The position numbers and the translations under genes were made by a program. This document shows positions 35,823-48,283 of a stretch of DNA of 64,000 bases, piece after piece. This DNA is from Sinohyriopsis cumingii. Lineage: Eukaryota > Mollusca > Bivalvia > Unionida > Unionidae. The stretch's first letter is position 1. Each line of letters begins with the position of its first letter. The notes under the pieces were generated by a model. It worked only from the letters and a program-made list of their open reading frames with translations. It did no database searches and was not told the origin of the DNA. The stretch is taken from positions 155,673,053-155,737,052 of the forward strand of contig CM068825.1 in assembly GCA_028554795.2 (NCBI GenBank), read 5' to 3'.

Positions 35823-36639
35823 CAAGTTTCAGGGTATAGATGTTGACAGATTCATTCTCATTGATCTCCAGATATGTAAAGGTCTCAGATAAACATATAC
35901 TACTGCATTGTGAATCCTTAAGATGAATAAGGCTTCTGAAGGCAGTGGCAAGAGAAAATTGAGTATAAATTCTGCTTTACTTTAGTATATCACCCTTTGT
36001 AGCCTTGAAATGAGAATGTTCTGAATCAGATTAATTGTAGTCCCCTTGCTTGCTTTTGAGGTGGGTGAGGTGGGTGGGAAGCAATGGTTTCGAAGAAATT
36101 ATGTTCACTTGTGGGAAAACAATATAAGACAACAATCAGTAGTTGGAGATTTGGTCTTGAAAGGATAAGGAACAATTTTGCAATTGACTCAAAAGAAAAA
36201 ACTCATTTGAGTCATTGAAATTTGCTTTCATTTCTCATTGTCAATTCAAGCAGTGAGAACCAGAACTTGAGTAAGCCTGCAAGTGTTACATTAAAATCAT
36301 TTTATGACCTTTCGGGAGAGGCAAAAAGTGTAAACGAAAGATAAAGGTAAATTTTAAATTGTGACACTAAGAAATGTGAAGCAGTGAAAATGATATTAAA
36401 TTGACTCATTCTCAAAATACACCAGGTTTCCATTACTAGTATAGCCATTTATAGGTTAAATAAAAAATGAGGAACACCAGCTGTTACAGTGTTTATGATG
36501 TTGCGACCTTAAGGTTTAATCAGTTGCACTACATTTAGTACATGATTATACACAAGTGTTAAGTACTGTAGTAAACTAAAAGATATTACTAGAACGATGC
36601 TGATTTAGTATGGATATAACATTTCTGGATATTTAATGT
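35823..36639. other. No gene recognised
   Basis: Unremarkable AT-rich spacer between two minisatellites. Confidence 0.45.
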
Positions 36640-37773
36640 GCATATACAGCCTGAGCAGCACCCATAAGATTGCATACAAGTTATTCCTAGGTCCTTTAGC
36701 TTGAACAGTGCCATTAAGATTGCATACAAGTATTCATAGGTCCTATAGCCTGAGCAGCACCCATAAGATTGCATATAAGTACACATAGGTCCAGAGCCTG
36801 ACCAGTGCCCATAAGATTGCATACAAGTATTCCTAGGTCCTTTAGCTTGAACAGTGCCATTAAGTTAGCATACAAGTATTCATAGGTCCTACAGCCTGAG
36901 CAGCACCCATAAGATTGCATACAAGTATTCATAGGTCCAGAGCCTGACCAGTGCCCATAAGATTGCATACAAGTACACATAGGTCCTTTAGCCTGAGCAG
37001 CACCCATAAGATTGCATACAAGTATTCCTAGGTCCATAGCCTGACCAGTGCCCATAAGATTGCATACAAGTACACATAGGTCCATAGCCTGACCAGTGCC
37101 CATAAGATTACATACAAGTATTCCTTGGTCCTATAGCCTGAGCAGCACCCATAAGATTGCATACAAGTATTCCTAGGTCCATAGCCTGACCAGTGCCCAT
37201 AAGATTGCATACAAGTATTCCTAGGTCCTATAGCCTGAGCAGCACCCATAAGATTGCATACAAGTATTCCTAGGTCCAGAGCCTGACCAGTGCCCATAAG
37301 ATTACATACACGTATTCCTAGGTCCTATAGCCTGAGCAGCACCCATAAGATTGCATACAAGTATTCCTAGGTCCATAGCCTGACCAGTGCCCATAAGATT
37401 GCATACAAGTACACATAGGTCCTTTAGCCTGAGCAGTGCCATTAAGATTGCATAAAGTACACATAGGTCCTTCAGCTTGAACAGTGCATTAAGATTGCAT
37501 AAAGTACACATAGGTCCTATAGCATGAGCATTGCCATTAAGATTGCATACAAGTACACATAGGTCCTTCAGCTTGAACAGTGCATTAAGATTGCATAAAG
37601 TACACATAGGTCCTATAGCGTGAGCAGTGCCATTAAGATTGCATAAAGTACACATAGGTCCTATAGCATGAGCATTGCCATTAAGGTTGCATACAAGTAC
37701 ACATAGGTCCATAATAGCGTGAGCAGTGCCATTAAGGTTGCATACAAGTACACATAGGTCCATAATAGTGTAG
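36640..37773. repeat. 48-50-bp minisatellite, array 1 (~23 units)
   Basis: The unit carries TAGCCTGAGCAG, CCATAAGATTGCATACAAGT and ACACATAGGTCC or ATTCCTAGGTCC. Between about 36970 and 37400 two variants alternate (GAGCAGCACCC and GACCAGTGCCC), giving a dimer of about 97 bp. From about 37430 the variants change to AGTGCCATTAAG and units shorten. Long frames in this array are by-products of the period. Confidence 0.95.
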
Positions 37774-38532
37774 TAGGGACTTTTATATGATTTAACTGTT
37801 TTCCAATTTTCTAGTCTGGTACATAGTCATGTTGAATAGAATCCACATCTTCCAAAACATTACAAGCAGAATCTTCACAGCACACTCACCCCATGGTTTT
37901 ATGGACATTAGTCATTTGGTTTAACAGGTCTAGCTCTATGGTCTATATTGTAAGTGAGAACAGGCATTTGTGTTTATGCAAATTAATTAAATGATTATTT
38001 ACAGGACTTACAATTAGTTTTAGGTTTTGAAAATGCTGATGATATTAGAGACAAGATATTAGATTAAGTTTCTCTAATTAGCAAGAGTATCTCATATATA
38101 GATTTTAAAGAAATATATAGTTTATACTTGAACTCTGACAATCTTTGCCAACCTTTACACTTAAACTACATTTATTTAACATTTGTATTTTGAGGAAGAG
38201 GTTGAAAGTGAGTGCGAGTCTGATCAGATATATTATAATCATTTATATGTTTTTAAATCAACTTCTAGACAACTCATTAGTGAGATATCAAATGTTTAGT
38301 TTAATGTAGGAAACACAGATCTGTTTACCAGAAACAATTCAAGCCAGTTACAGAAATACGATATCATGATGTCTCCTGTGAAGTCCGCTCTAGGCTGATA
38401 TATATACCAGAAGCAGAACTGGCAGAGAGCTTTTGAATTTGAATTAAAGGAATATGTAACATAGATGTTTGTTTGTTGGCTCTACCAGCTAATTCCCCAA
38501 TGTAGCTGCCACCTACCCCACACAGCTACAAC
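37774..38532. other. Unique spacer between the two arrays
   Basis: No repeat units and no motif-bearing frame. It separates two arrays of the same unit family, so it may be an insertion into one array or the result of independent growth. Confidence 0.5.
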
Positions 38533-40612
38533 AATAGCCTGAGCAGTGCCATTAAGATTGCATATATGTACATATAGGTCCTATTGCTTGAGCAGTGCCA
38601 TTATGTTTGCATACAAGCACACCTAGGTCCTGTAGCCTGAGCAGTGCATTAAGATTGCATACAAGCACACATAGGTCCTGTAGCCTGAGCAGTGCATTAA
38701 GATTGCATACAAGCAAACATAGGTCCTGTAGCCTGAGCAGTGCCATTAAGATTGCATTAAGTACAGTCCTATAGCGTGAGCAGCGCCATTAAGGTTGCAT
38801 ACAAGTACAAATAGGTCCTGTAGCCTGAGCAGTGCATTAAGATTGCATACAAGTACACATAGGTCCTGTAGCCTGAGCAGTGCATTAAGATTGCATACAA
38901 GCACACATAGGTCCTGTAGCCTGAGCAGTGCATTAAGATTGCATACAAGCAAACATAGGTCCTGTAGCCTGAGCAGTGCCATTAAGTACAGTCCTATAGC
39001 GTGAGCAGCGCCATTAAGGTTGCATACAAGTACACATAGGTCCATAATAGCCTGAGCAGTGCCATTAAGATTGCATACAAGTACAAATAGGTCCTGTAGC
39101 CTGAGCAGTGCATTAAGATTGCTTACAAGTACAAATAGGTCCTGTAGCCTGAGCAGTGCATTAAGATTGCTTACAAGTACAAATAGGTCCTGTAGCCTGA
39201 GCAGTGCATTAAGATTGCTTACAAGTACACATAGGTCCTGTAGCCTGAGCAGTGCATTAAGATTGCATACAAGCACACATAGGTGATGTAGCCTGAGCAG
39301 TGCATTAAGATTGCATACAAGCAAACATAGGTCCTGTAGCCTGAGCAGTGCCATTAAGATTGCATTAAGTACAGTCCTATAGCGTGAGCAGCGCCATTAA
39401 GGTTGCATACAAGTACACATAGGTCCATAATAGCCTGAGCAGTGCCATTAAGATTGCATATATGTACATATATGTCCTATTGCTTGAGCAGTGCCATTAT
39501 GTTTGCATACAAGCACACCTAGGTCCTGTAGCCTGAGCAGTGCATTAAGACTGCATACAATCACACATAGGTCCTGTAGCCTGAGCAGTGCATTAAGATT
39601 GCATACAAGCACACATAGGTCATGTAGCCTGAGCAGTGCTTTAAGATTGCATACAAGCAAACATAGGTCCTGTAGCCTGAGCAGTGCATTAAGATTGCAT
39701 ACAAGCAAACATAGGTCCTGTAGCCTGAGCAGTGCCATTAAGATTGCATTAAGTACAGTCCTATAGCGTGAGCAGTGCCATTAAGGTTGCATACAAGTAC
39801 ACATAGGTCCATAATAGCCTGAGCAGTGCCATTAAGATTGCATATATGTACATATAGGTCCTATTGCTTGAGCAGTGCCATTAAGTTTGCATACAAGCAC
39901 ACATAGGTCCTGTAGCCTGAGCAGTGCATTAAGATTGCATACAAGCACACATAGGTCCTGTAGCCTGAGCAGTGTATTAAGATTGCATACAAGCACACAT
40001 AGGTCCTATAGCCTGAGCAGTGCATTAAGATTGCATACAAGCACACATAGGTCCTGTAGCCTGAGCAGTGCATTAAGAATGCATACAAGCACACATAGGT
40101 CCTATAGCCTGAGCAGTGCATTAAGAATGCATGCAAGCACACGTATGTCCTGTAGCCTGAGCAGTGCATTAAGATTGCATACAAGTACACATTGGTCCTG
40201 TAGCCTGAGCAGTGCATTAAGTTTGCATACAAGCACACATAGGTCCTGTAGCCTGTGCAGTCAATTAAGATTGCATGCAAGTACACATAGGTCCTGTAGC
40301 CTGAGCAGTGCATTAAGATTGCATACAAGCACACATAGGTCCTGTAGCCTGAGCAGTGCATTAAGATTGCATATAAGTACACAAAGGTCCTATAGCGTGA
40401 GCAGTGCCATTAAGATTGCATGTAAGTACACATAGGTCCATAATTGCCTGAACAGTGCCATTAAGATTGCACAAAGTACATATAGGTCATTTAGTTTTAA
40501 CGGTGCCATTATGATTGCATGCAAGTACACATAGGTCCTATAGTCTGAGCAGTGCCATTAAGATCGCATAAAGTACACATAGGTCCTATAGCGTGAGCAG
40601 TGGCATTAAGAT
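38533..40612. repeat. 48-bp minisatellite, array 2 (~43 units), higher-order
   Basis: Same unit family as array 1, mostly the 48-bp form AGTGCATTAAGATTGCATAC. A marked block (GCATATATGTACATATA, then CCTATTGCTTGAGCAG) recurs from starts at 38533, 39429 and 39813. A second marker (AAGTACAGTCCTATAGCGTG) recurs near 38758, 38985, 39367 and 39750. These show duplication of multi-unit blocks. The 48-bp period keeps frames open on both strands for up to about 200 codons. Confidence 0.95.
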
Positions 40613-41061
40613 TGTGTACAATTATGGATAGTTCAAATAGCTGCGACCAAATGTGAAGATTAATACAATTGTCATTCCATGAATTTTAAATAACAATGAT
40701 TTCTAAATGCATAGCAAGGACATGTAACTGTGTACTTTCTCAGAAATTGGTTGTTCAAGCTTTTTCAAAATAATCTTGCTAAATATTTATAATGTACCTG
40801 TTAGAATACCAATTAATAATCTTATGTAAAATGATATGTGCAAATATATCAGCTTCTACCAGTGTCACACTGTCATAATCAGTTTTTCAACCAAACTTGA
40901 CGATACAAACACATGTGTTTTTTGGTTTAACATGTTTTGTTTTTCTATATCTAAGTTGATAAAGGCACATGGAAGAACATATCTCACACCTTGAAACACA
41001 TACCTTCACACATCTGTCTGATCTCATTCTTTGATAGTTGCAGATGCTTCATGCTGGGGCT

Positions 41062-41092
<31 letters not shown>

Positions 41093-41229
41093 TCTTCATC
41101 ACCATCCTCTCATTAAGTACTGCATAATAGACACTGTTGCATGCATGCATGCATTCATTTGTCCGAGATCATCTTGGCGTCATGGTCTTTCAAATTTATA
41201 AAAATGTGAAGAGTCACCATTACATATCG
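40613..41229. other. No gene; (TA)n run at 41068-41092
   Basis: A short (TA)n microsatellite is present at 41068-41092 and a (GCAT)n run near 41138-41152. No gene was recognised. Confidence 0.6.
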
Positions 41230-41720
41230 CGACCATTATCAAAAACTTATAACACTTCTCAAAAACAGCTGAAGACAATTTGACAGAAAGTATTCGGGCT
41301 GGAGGACTTTTCAAATTTATGCAAATGATGCTAATTAGCCTTCAAATATGGCCATCATTACTAACCATAGAAAAACCAGTCTATTGGCCATTAACAATTT
41401 TTATTTTCATATTTTCAGTTGTCATCAGATATGGCTGCTATTCGTAAAAATAGAATAACTTTAAATAACATTTTCTTCCAAGCGGCTAAACAGAATTTGA
41501 TCATATTTGATGGAATAATCCTAGCTTGGAGGGCTTTAACACTTGTACAGCTGGTAATTATCTGCCATCAACTATAGCCACTGTTGCAGAAAATAGTAAA
41601 ACCTGTACAGCAGACTAGAAGAACCTCTATTTCTCTGAAATCACTTAATAGAATTGGATACAACTTTATAGAAAGCATCCTGGCATGATAACCATTTAGT
41701 TTATACTGCTAATGATGCAA
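41230..41720 (+). repeat. Diffuse repeat family (TTTGACAGAAAGYATTC type)
   Basis: Phrases TTTGACAGAAAGTATTCGGG, TTTATGCAAATGATGCTAAT and ATATGGCCATCATTACTAA recur with changes near 41490, 41650, 45650, 48740, 48890 and 49030. Units are strongly diverged, so exact ends are not certain. Confidence 0.6.
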
Positions 41721-42189
41721 ATTTGCTGTCAAGTACTTCCTTCATCACGGTTATTTGAAATAAATTTATGTAACCACCCCCCCACCCCCCGGTGTGAATA
41801 AATTCATTGATTTGAAATTTGTACAGTTAGTTTATTAAATAAATTCAAGCAGAAGAGTTCATAATCAATATTTCATTTTTTCTGAATGAAAGCAGACATT
41901 CTTGAGGTTCATCTAGTTAAAATTGGCTTTATAATATCTTGACAAAACCCAGCTGCTGAACAATAAAGCACTGTAATTTGTTTGCGTTTTAAATATTTTT
42001 TTGAAGTCAGGAAGAACTGTGAGAACTTTGTATATATTCTAGCTATACACTGTTTTTGACATTAAAACTTGGCAAGAGTTTGGTTAATTTGGCACCTTTT
42101 TGCCTCAGTATGCCATGCAGCGATTTTCTGTGTGTGGATTACATGTATTCATATGTAATTAAGGCACAACAGGGAGAACAAAGGTGTGT

Positions 42190-42440
42190 ATATGAAACAG
42201 ATCAAAGTTTGTTTTCAAGCTTTACCATATGATGAAAACCAGCCTGTGTATCATTTATTTCTGTCTTGTACTTGGCTAAGTATGATCATTCCATAATAAT
42301 GTTTGACAAAAATGCATGTATACCACAAGAATTTCTTAATTTCTTTTCCTTTATGCACTGGATGGGAAGCAATTTCATTGATAGGATCACATCTTTTTTG
42401 TTCTATGTTCAAAAATGTATTGGAATTGAAACATGAAGGT
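42190..42440 (+). mobile_element. Possible LINE zinc-knuckle fragment
   Basis: A frame reads VCFQALPYDENQPVY then HLFLSCTWL (about 42205-42270), which resembles the zinc-binding C-terminus of LINE polymerases (C..C ... HLF..C ... W). One of the cysteines is missing and there is no supporting neighbour. Confidence 0.3.
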
Positions 42441-43269
42441 GAAGAAAAATTTATGTATCATTTATTTCACCATTTATAATAAACAGAGCTAATAATAGGA
42501 ATTGATCTAATTACATTGCTTCTTGAGTACAAAAGCCTTTTGTATTTGAAACATGAAAGTGAAGAGAAATTATGTTCCATTTTGAACATGATTAGTAAAA
42601 CAGTGTAATAACATTACTGAATAATATTGATTCAGATTTTTTCCAGGAGAAGTTAAATTACATGTATATGCACATAATACATATAAATGCACATTCTTTA
42701 GAATGTGTTTATATCGCTGACTGCTATATTTAATAATGTAATAATTTCAGGATAATTTGAAATAGAACTGTATTATCAGGTTAGTGATGCATGTTCTTCA
42801 ATTTCTCTTTCTCTCTTATATTTAGATTGTAGTGCTACCTCTTTTGTACCACAGCTTCATTTTTCAGAATACCATTTACCAGATCTACAAGGCTGGAAAA
42901 AGTCTATTTGCCAATGATGCTTTGGTACTGTATTTCATAGAAAAGTAAAAAAAAGTAGAATTTTCTTTCTTATTTCATTCATTTGAAAATATCTGATCAT
43001 GACTGACACACACACATAAAAATAGTTGGTCAAAATTATTAAGAAATTGTTCTTAATGCAGCCAAGCAAGAGATTTTACCAGCCCTGATATAATGCTTTG
43101 CTTGTATTTCAGAGTAATTTTACAATATTTAATTTTTAAGCTTACTTCTGTGAAGAAGAGAAGACTTCATGTACCATTCTTGACATGGCATTAGTGTTGA
43201 TATCTAGACAGCTGATACATATGCACAGCCACACTCTCAATCATTTGATCTTTTAAAGACTTAGGCAGC
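42441..43269. other. No gene recognised
   Basis: AT-rich stretch. Two similar phrases (GAAACATGAAGGTGAAGA and GAAACATGAAAGTGAAGA) lie about 120 bp apart near 42428 and 42549. Nothing else. Confidence 0.4.
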
Positions 43270-44690
43270 AGTTTGGAATGTTTCATAGCATTTACACCCT
43301 GGTCGGATTTGTACATGTTGATTATTTGTGTATTCTTGGTCAGCCTTTTACATTTTGCTCAGATTATTTGCACTTTTTATACAAACTGTTATACCGGGAA
43401 TCATGAACCTCGGTGAAAGGATGCATATTAACTAGTACTACACCCTCACTGTGACCCATATATCATGCTTCAGTGACTTGGTTAAATATTGTTTTAAGTT
43501 TATTTCTGCTCATGCCAGAATCAATGAATTAGATAATTGAATGCATCTCTGTTAGTAGCACACACTTAATGTAAAAGAAGGTTGCTTTGACCTGCATTTG
43601 ACAGGTTTATTTTTGGTATTTAGATTGTGACCACAGGTTTTTTGCACTCTGTATATACATACTGATATACATGGAGTCATACAATTTGATGAGAGTTCAT
43701 CATGATGACTACTTCATACTCATCTCAAAAGTAGTTCATTGTGACCCAAATTTCATGCTTTACTGACTTTAGTTAAATTTTGTGTTTTAATTTTATTTCT
43801 CAAGCACTGTTCAAGCTAGAATCATTGAATTTAATGATTGTATTTAACTGAGTACTACATATACAACCAAAGTAAGCCATTGCAACCTACAATTCACATT
43901 TTGCTGGCTTAGGTTAAGTTTATGTTTGGTTCATGACATCATTATTTTCATGCTTTGTACATACTTGACTATCACCTCTGTCTGCATGGGTTCGAGTCTC
44001 GGATTCGACTTATGTAGGTATGTGAGAAAGCTTGCCAGTAGCTTCTCGTGGGTCGGTGGTTCATTCTGGGGTTTTCCCGGGTTCTTCCTCCACCATTAAT
44101 ACTGGCCGCCATGTATAGCCTATCGTGTGCTGAAAAATGGCGTTAAACCCTACAACAACAACAACATCAACAACATACTTGACTATTTACAATTATGAAA
44201 TTTGGTGTCAAGGTTGATCATGATGAACTACACGCTCATTTCAAAAGTAGTCCATTATGACCCATATTTTTCACATTGTTGTCTGGATAAATTTTTGCTT
44301 TCGTGCTAGAAGAATGAAATTGGTGATGATATGAATCTCTTATATTACCACACTCTTATTACAAAGGAAATGAATGTGACATATTTCTTTTATAACTGCC
44401 TTTGGTTGAGTGTTTTTATATAGTGCAAGACCAAAAGATGTTGGCTTCGCAAATGCATTTTGTATACTATCTTTACTGAAATCATGAAATTTGGTGACAT
44501 AATGCATTTTGACTAGTACTACAGTCTAATGTAAAAAGGGGTCTATGTGACCCTGTATTTTATGTTTCAGTGACTGTTTAAATTTGCAGTTCAAGTTCAT
44601 TTTTGTTTTCTGTTCATGTTAGAATTATGAACCTTGATAATTAGATGCATTTCTGTTCTGCGCTGTAACCAGCAATGAAGATCACTGTGA
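43270..44690 (+). repeat. Old tandem array, units ~120-170 bp
   Basis: Variants of AATCATGAAATTTGGTGA return near 43399, 43520, 43674, 43821, 44196, 44310, 44480 and 44620. They come with TAGTACTACA, CCATTGTGACCCA and GTTAAATTT. The array is interrupted by the SINE at 43973-44172. Confidence 0.7.
43973..44172 (+). mobile_element. SINE family 2 with perfect 14-bp TSD
   Basis: ACATACTTGACTAT occurs at 43959-43972 and 44173-44186. The copy starts at the box B region (GGGTTCGAGTCTCGG), so the front of the tRNA-like head is missing. The body has TTCTTCCTCCACCATTAATA and the tail GGCGTTAAACCCTACAAC(AAC)n. Good preservation suggests a young insertion. Confidence 0.95.
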
Positions 44691-44982
44691 ACTATGTTGT
44701 ATTCTTTACTAACATTTGTAAATTGTTTGTGTTTAGCTCATGATGACATTGATTGTTTCAACCTATATGTTTGTTAGCCTACACAGAAGGCCCTTCATGA
44801 CCAGAACCATTGAAAGTAGGAATAAATATCATATATTATTTCCATACACATTTTATTGTGGTAGGTTAATCTCTGCAGGTTAACTGCATATTATAAATCT
44901 GCACAAGTTCCTATTATAGGAGTTAATAAGTACTTAGAGTGTATGCATTTGTTTGAGGACTCGGCTATAGTAACGAATCAAG
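44691..44982. other. No gene recognised
   Basis: Short AT-rich stretch between repeats. Confidence 0.4.
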
Positions 44983-45118
44983 GTTACTATTGATGCATGA
45001 GCTATGCTTGCAGTGATTTACATACTGTGTCACTTCAAGTTTGCTCAAAGCCTGTGACTTTTCCACTCAGTAACAGCCATAATAACTTCTGAAGCAGATT
45101 TTATGAACAATGATTTAT
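44983..45118 (+). repeat. Dispersed repeat, partner of 18668
   Basis: Same ordered words as the copy at 18668-18812. Unclassified. Confidence 0.65.
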
Positions 45119-45405
45119 AAAGAAGTAATAGTCTCTGGTTTATCTAGATAATCAATTCATTATACAGCAGTACCTCTAAATCTGAAGATAATGCTCAAGG
45201 CTCAATTTGTTTTCAAGCACCTGTCTAAGGGATGATTGACTTGCAGCAGATATTCATCTCAGTTATCATTTTACTCAACACTGCAAACTTGTCCACTATG
45301 CTTATGTGCTTTGAAAAACAAAAATATAAAAAAATGGGCACTTGAAACAAGCTTGATACAAAAATGGAGTCCTAACTATGAAACTATTATGTTTAAATTG
45401 AATTA

Positions 45406-45501
45406 AGCAAGTTTATAACCCTTCTAATAGGGAAGATTTATATTCAAAGTGAAGAAAGCAAGTTTATAACCCTTCTGATACGGAAGATTTATGTTCAAAG
45501 T
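45406..45501. repeat. 51-bp imperfect tandem duplication
   Basis: AGCAAGTTTATAACCCTTCT occurs at 45406 and 45457, followed in both by GAAGATTTAT and TTCAAAGT. Confidence 0.85.
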
Positions 45502-45764
45502 ACAAATCTGCAACAGCTTAACCTAGAGACACATATGTAGTGATGTTTTCCTTGGCATAGCATATTCTTACCCTGTCAGGGTGAGAGAATGTGAAGTTTT
45601 CAAATAGAAAAACATTCAAACAGGTTTTCTCACAATCATTCAACAGAATTTGACAGAAAGCATTCGCGTATGAAATCCTTTTTAAATTATAAAAATGATG
45701 CTGGTCCATAATCCAATATGGCCACTGTTACTAAAAATGTAAACCCTTAAATAGTTTATTTTTG

Positions 45765-47228
45765 GCTCTAAGGATCATAGAATAGAAAAGTTTCTGAGAT
45801 GATCTGTTATCCGTCATCACCAGTCCATTAAGCACAAGATCATTATTGAACTAGGATAAGGATTGCACTGAACCGTTACACACACACACACATTCATTCC
45901 AAAGTCTTGTTGATCCTGAATGAAACTGCAGCTGCTCAGACATCCAGTGTGGCTGTCTCTTTGGCCATCTTGAAAATCATGCTTTTGCTACTCCTTGTGA
46001 ATGGATGTCATGTCAGTATGGGGTTGCAAGAAAAGTCTATGATGTCTGGTTGGTCTTAAAGAAAAGTAGTTCAGATCAAACCGTCAGTAAGTTGCAGTGG
46101 TGGCCATGATACTTGAACATCATATTACTACACTTCTTAAATAGATGGTTATATCAGCATGGTGTTTAACCAAAAGACATTTGATGATGTCCACTTGGCT
46201 CTGAATAAAAGTATTGACCTGACATCCAGTACCATATATACTCACCTGTAAACACCCATGTTATAAAACATTGACAGACACTTCACTTTACGGTGGGCAG
46301 TATTTTATTTAATACTTTTAAAGTATTAAAAGCCATGTAACTTTAGATGCAATTATTTTGCAATGAATAAATTCATGAAATGGATAGAGTTCATAACATA
46401 TACAGATTTATGAATGGGAATAGTGGCATGAAAAGGTACACATAATTGAATTGACTGTATTTTGGTGTACTGCAAATATCTAGATTTTTTAACATTACCT
46501 CTAGTTATATCATTGTTTTATATGTCATGCTTATAAGGCCAAACAAAATAAATGTGTGTTTCCAGTTGACTGATCATCCCCATTTCTTACTGCAGACCTT
46601 AGCACTTTTTCCCCCCATATATATATTTTTTTTTAAAAACAAAGAAAGCAATCTGCCTACTCTAATTTTGAAATCAGTGCAACTGGAAAAACACATTTTT
46701 GGGGGACAAAGAAGGCCCCTACTCTTTATGAATCAAACGTCATTAAAAAATAAGTTTATGAATGTCAGGCTTTATTGATTTTAATGGATTTAATTAGAAC
46801 CAATTGTGATGTGTCAGTTTATGTGTGACATATTCCACTTATTAATATAATTGTATTTTAAACTGATGTTGTCTTTATTTTTCCTATCTATTCAGTCTGG
46901 CTTGTTTACTTTTCCAAAGCGCATCTCTCAATCACTGATGACAAGTCACCTCTTCCAGTGGATCTGACTTGCAGAATACACCCTGACTATAAGAGGGTCA
47001 AAGAGAAATTGGCATTTTGTAGCCCTAAAAAGGGGGGTGGTTGACTAACAGTCAAGTTGCCTCATAAGTAAGTGTATACAGTATGTCTACCATGGCAGCC
47101 ATTTTGAATACCTTGTTAATGCTGTTCCTAAATGGAAAGTCCTAGGATTTTCTCAAAAGACTTTTTATAACATCTAATTGGTCTAACAGACATTAGCGGT
47201 GCTATTGTGTCCAGTATCACTGTTTTAT
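45765..47228 (+). repeat. Dispersed tandem-core element (copy 4), interrupted
   Basis: Leader and core units match the copy at 31435. The unit in progress stops at GACATCCAG|TA (46230-46231) and resumes at TA|TGTCTACCATGGCAGCC (47082 on). Other copies have these halves joined, so 46232-47081 is an insertion. Confidence 0.7.
46232..47081. mobile_element. 850-bp TIR element, TA duplication
   Basis: The left end CCATATATACTCAC and the inverted right end CTGTATACACTTAC match at 10 of 14 positions, and TA flanks both ends (46230-46231, 47082-47083). The terminus is almost the same as in the 196-bp MITEs at 27048 and 58379, so this may be a longer relative. The open frame at 46527-46778 has no transposase motif. 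Confidence 0.7.
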
Positions 47229-47772
47229 CTCTTGAACAGAATAAAATCTTGTCTACCTCAAGAACAGAGAAGGATATTCTACAATGCATATATCATGCCA
47301 CACCTAGAATATTGTTGTTCTATCTTGGGTAATAGTGGTACAGAAAATCAGGAAAGATCACTGGAATTTCAAAAATAGCAGCTAGTGTTATTCTTGATGC
47401 TGATTTAGATACACCATCAACAAATCTTTTTAAAACCCTAAAGTGGCTTCCATTTCAGCAGAACTCAGTTCAGAAGGGTTTAATGGTAACACAAATCCTT
47501 ACATGGTTTGGCTTCTGATTATTTTTAAAATGTATATGTGTATGAACTATTTACCTAAATCACGTTCAGAGTTTTATAAGACGAGTTTTTCTTTTTCGGT
47601 AGCCAAGCTATGGAATTCCATACCACCGTATATAAAGTCTGCTGACTCATGCCAAGCTTTTAAAAAGCTTCTTAGTTACCATCTCCAGAAATAATCATAT
47701 GTATGATTCTCTTTAATTCAGTACCACTACTTTTTTCACCATTGTTATTATGTACTCAACTATAATATTTTA

Positions 47773-48030
47773 TACCGCTCCGGTGGTCTAGTGGTTAGAG
47801 CATTTGCCTCGGATGCGGAAGGTTGTGGGTTTGAACTCTGGCTGAGTCATACCACAGCTGCCTCACTAGGTGCTCAGCATTGAGAGGTTAGTATTAGGAC
47901 TGGTTGGCCTGGTGTCAGGATAATGTGACTGGGAGGGACATCATGCTACATGTCTGCCACACTGCAGACATCGTAGCAATATGACTAAAAAATTGTTAAA
48001 GCTATGTTAAAAATCCTTATCACACACACA
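47773..48030 (+). mobile_element. SINE family 1, short subfamily
   Basis: Head: ACCGCTCCGGTGGTCTAGTG with box A, then GGGTTTGAACTC as box B. It lacks about 23 bp between CATACC and CAGCTGCC and a further block after CATGTCTG. ATATTTTA flanks at 47765-47772 and 48033-48040 as a likely short target duplication. Confidence 0.92.
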
Positions 48031-48192
48031 TTATATTTTACACATGATCACTACTACTATTTGTATGAATCATGTATGTGCTCATCCTTAAAACCTTGTG
48101 GATATTTTTATTGTAGAAATATGTCAATTGTCTAGTTTTTAGTAGCATTTGTTGTCTTAGGTCTTAGGACACCTCATCTTGTAAAACTTGTG

Positions 48193-48196
<4 letters not shown>

Positions 48197-48280
<84 letters not shown>
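48197..48280. repeat. (AT)n microsatellite
   Basis: Uninterrupted AT run of about 84 bp within the LINE 3' region. Confidence 0.98.

Positions 48281-48283
<3 letters not shown>

Noticed and set aside
38746..40435. Long open frames (up to about 200 codons) on both strands with repeated LLRLQDLCVLVCNLNA or LHTSTHRSCSLSSALR
   Set aside because: They follow from a 48-bp repeat period divisible by three; both strands are open at once and the units differ as minisatellite units do, not as protein repeats under selection.
36640..40612. Regular repeats resembling a CRISPR array
   Set aside because: Units are contiguous without unique spacers, there are no cas genes, and the context is animal DNA.
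47773..47850. Possible tRNA gene (box A and box B)
   Set aside because: The boxes belong to the head of a SINE with body, tail and target duplication; the acceptor stem cannot be closed as in a functional tRNA. The same applies to the other SINE heads.
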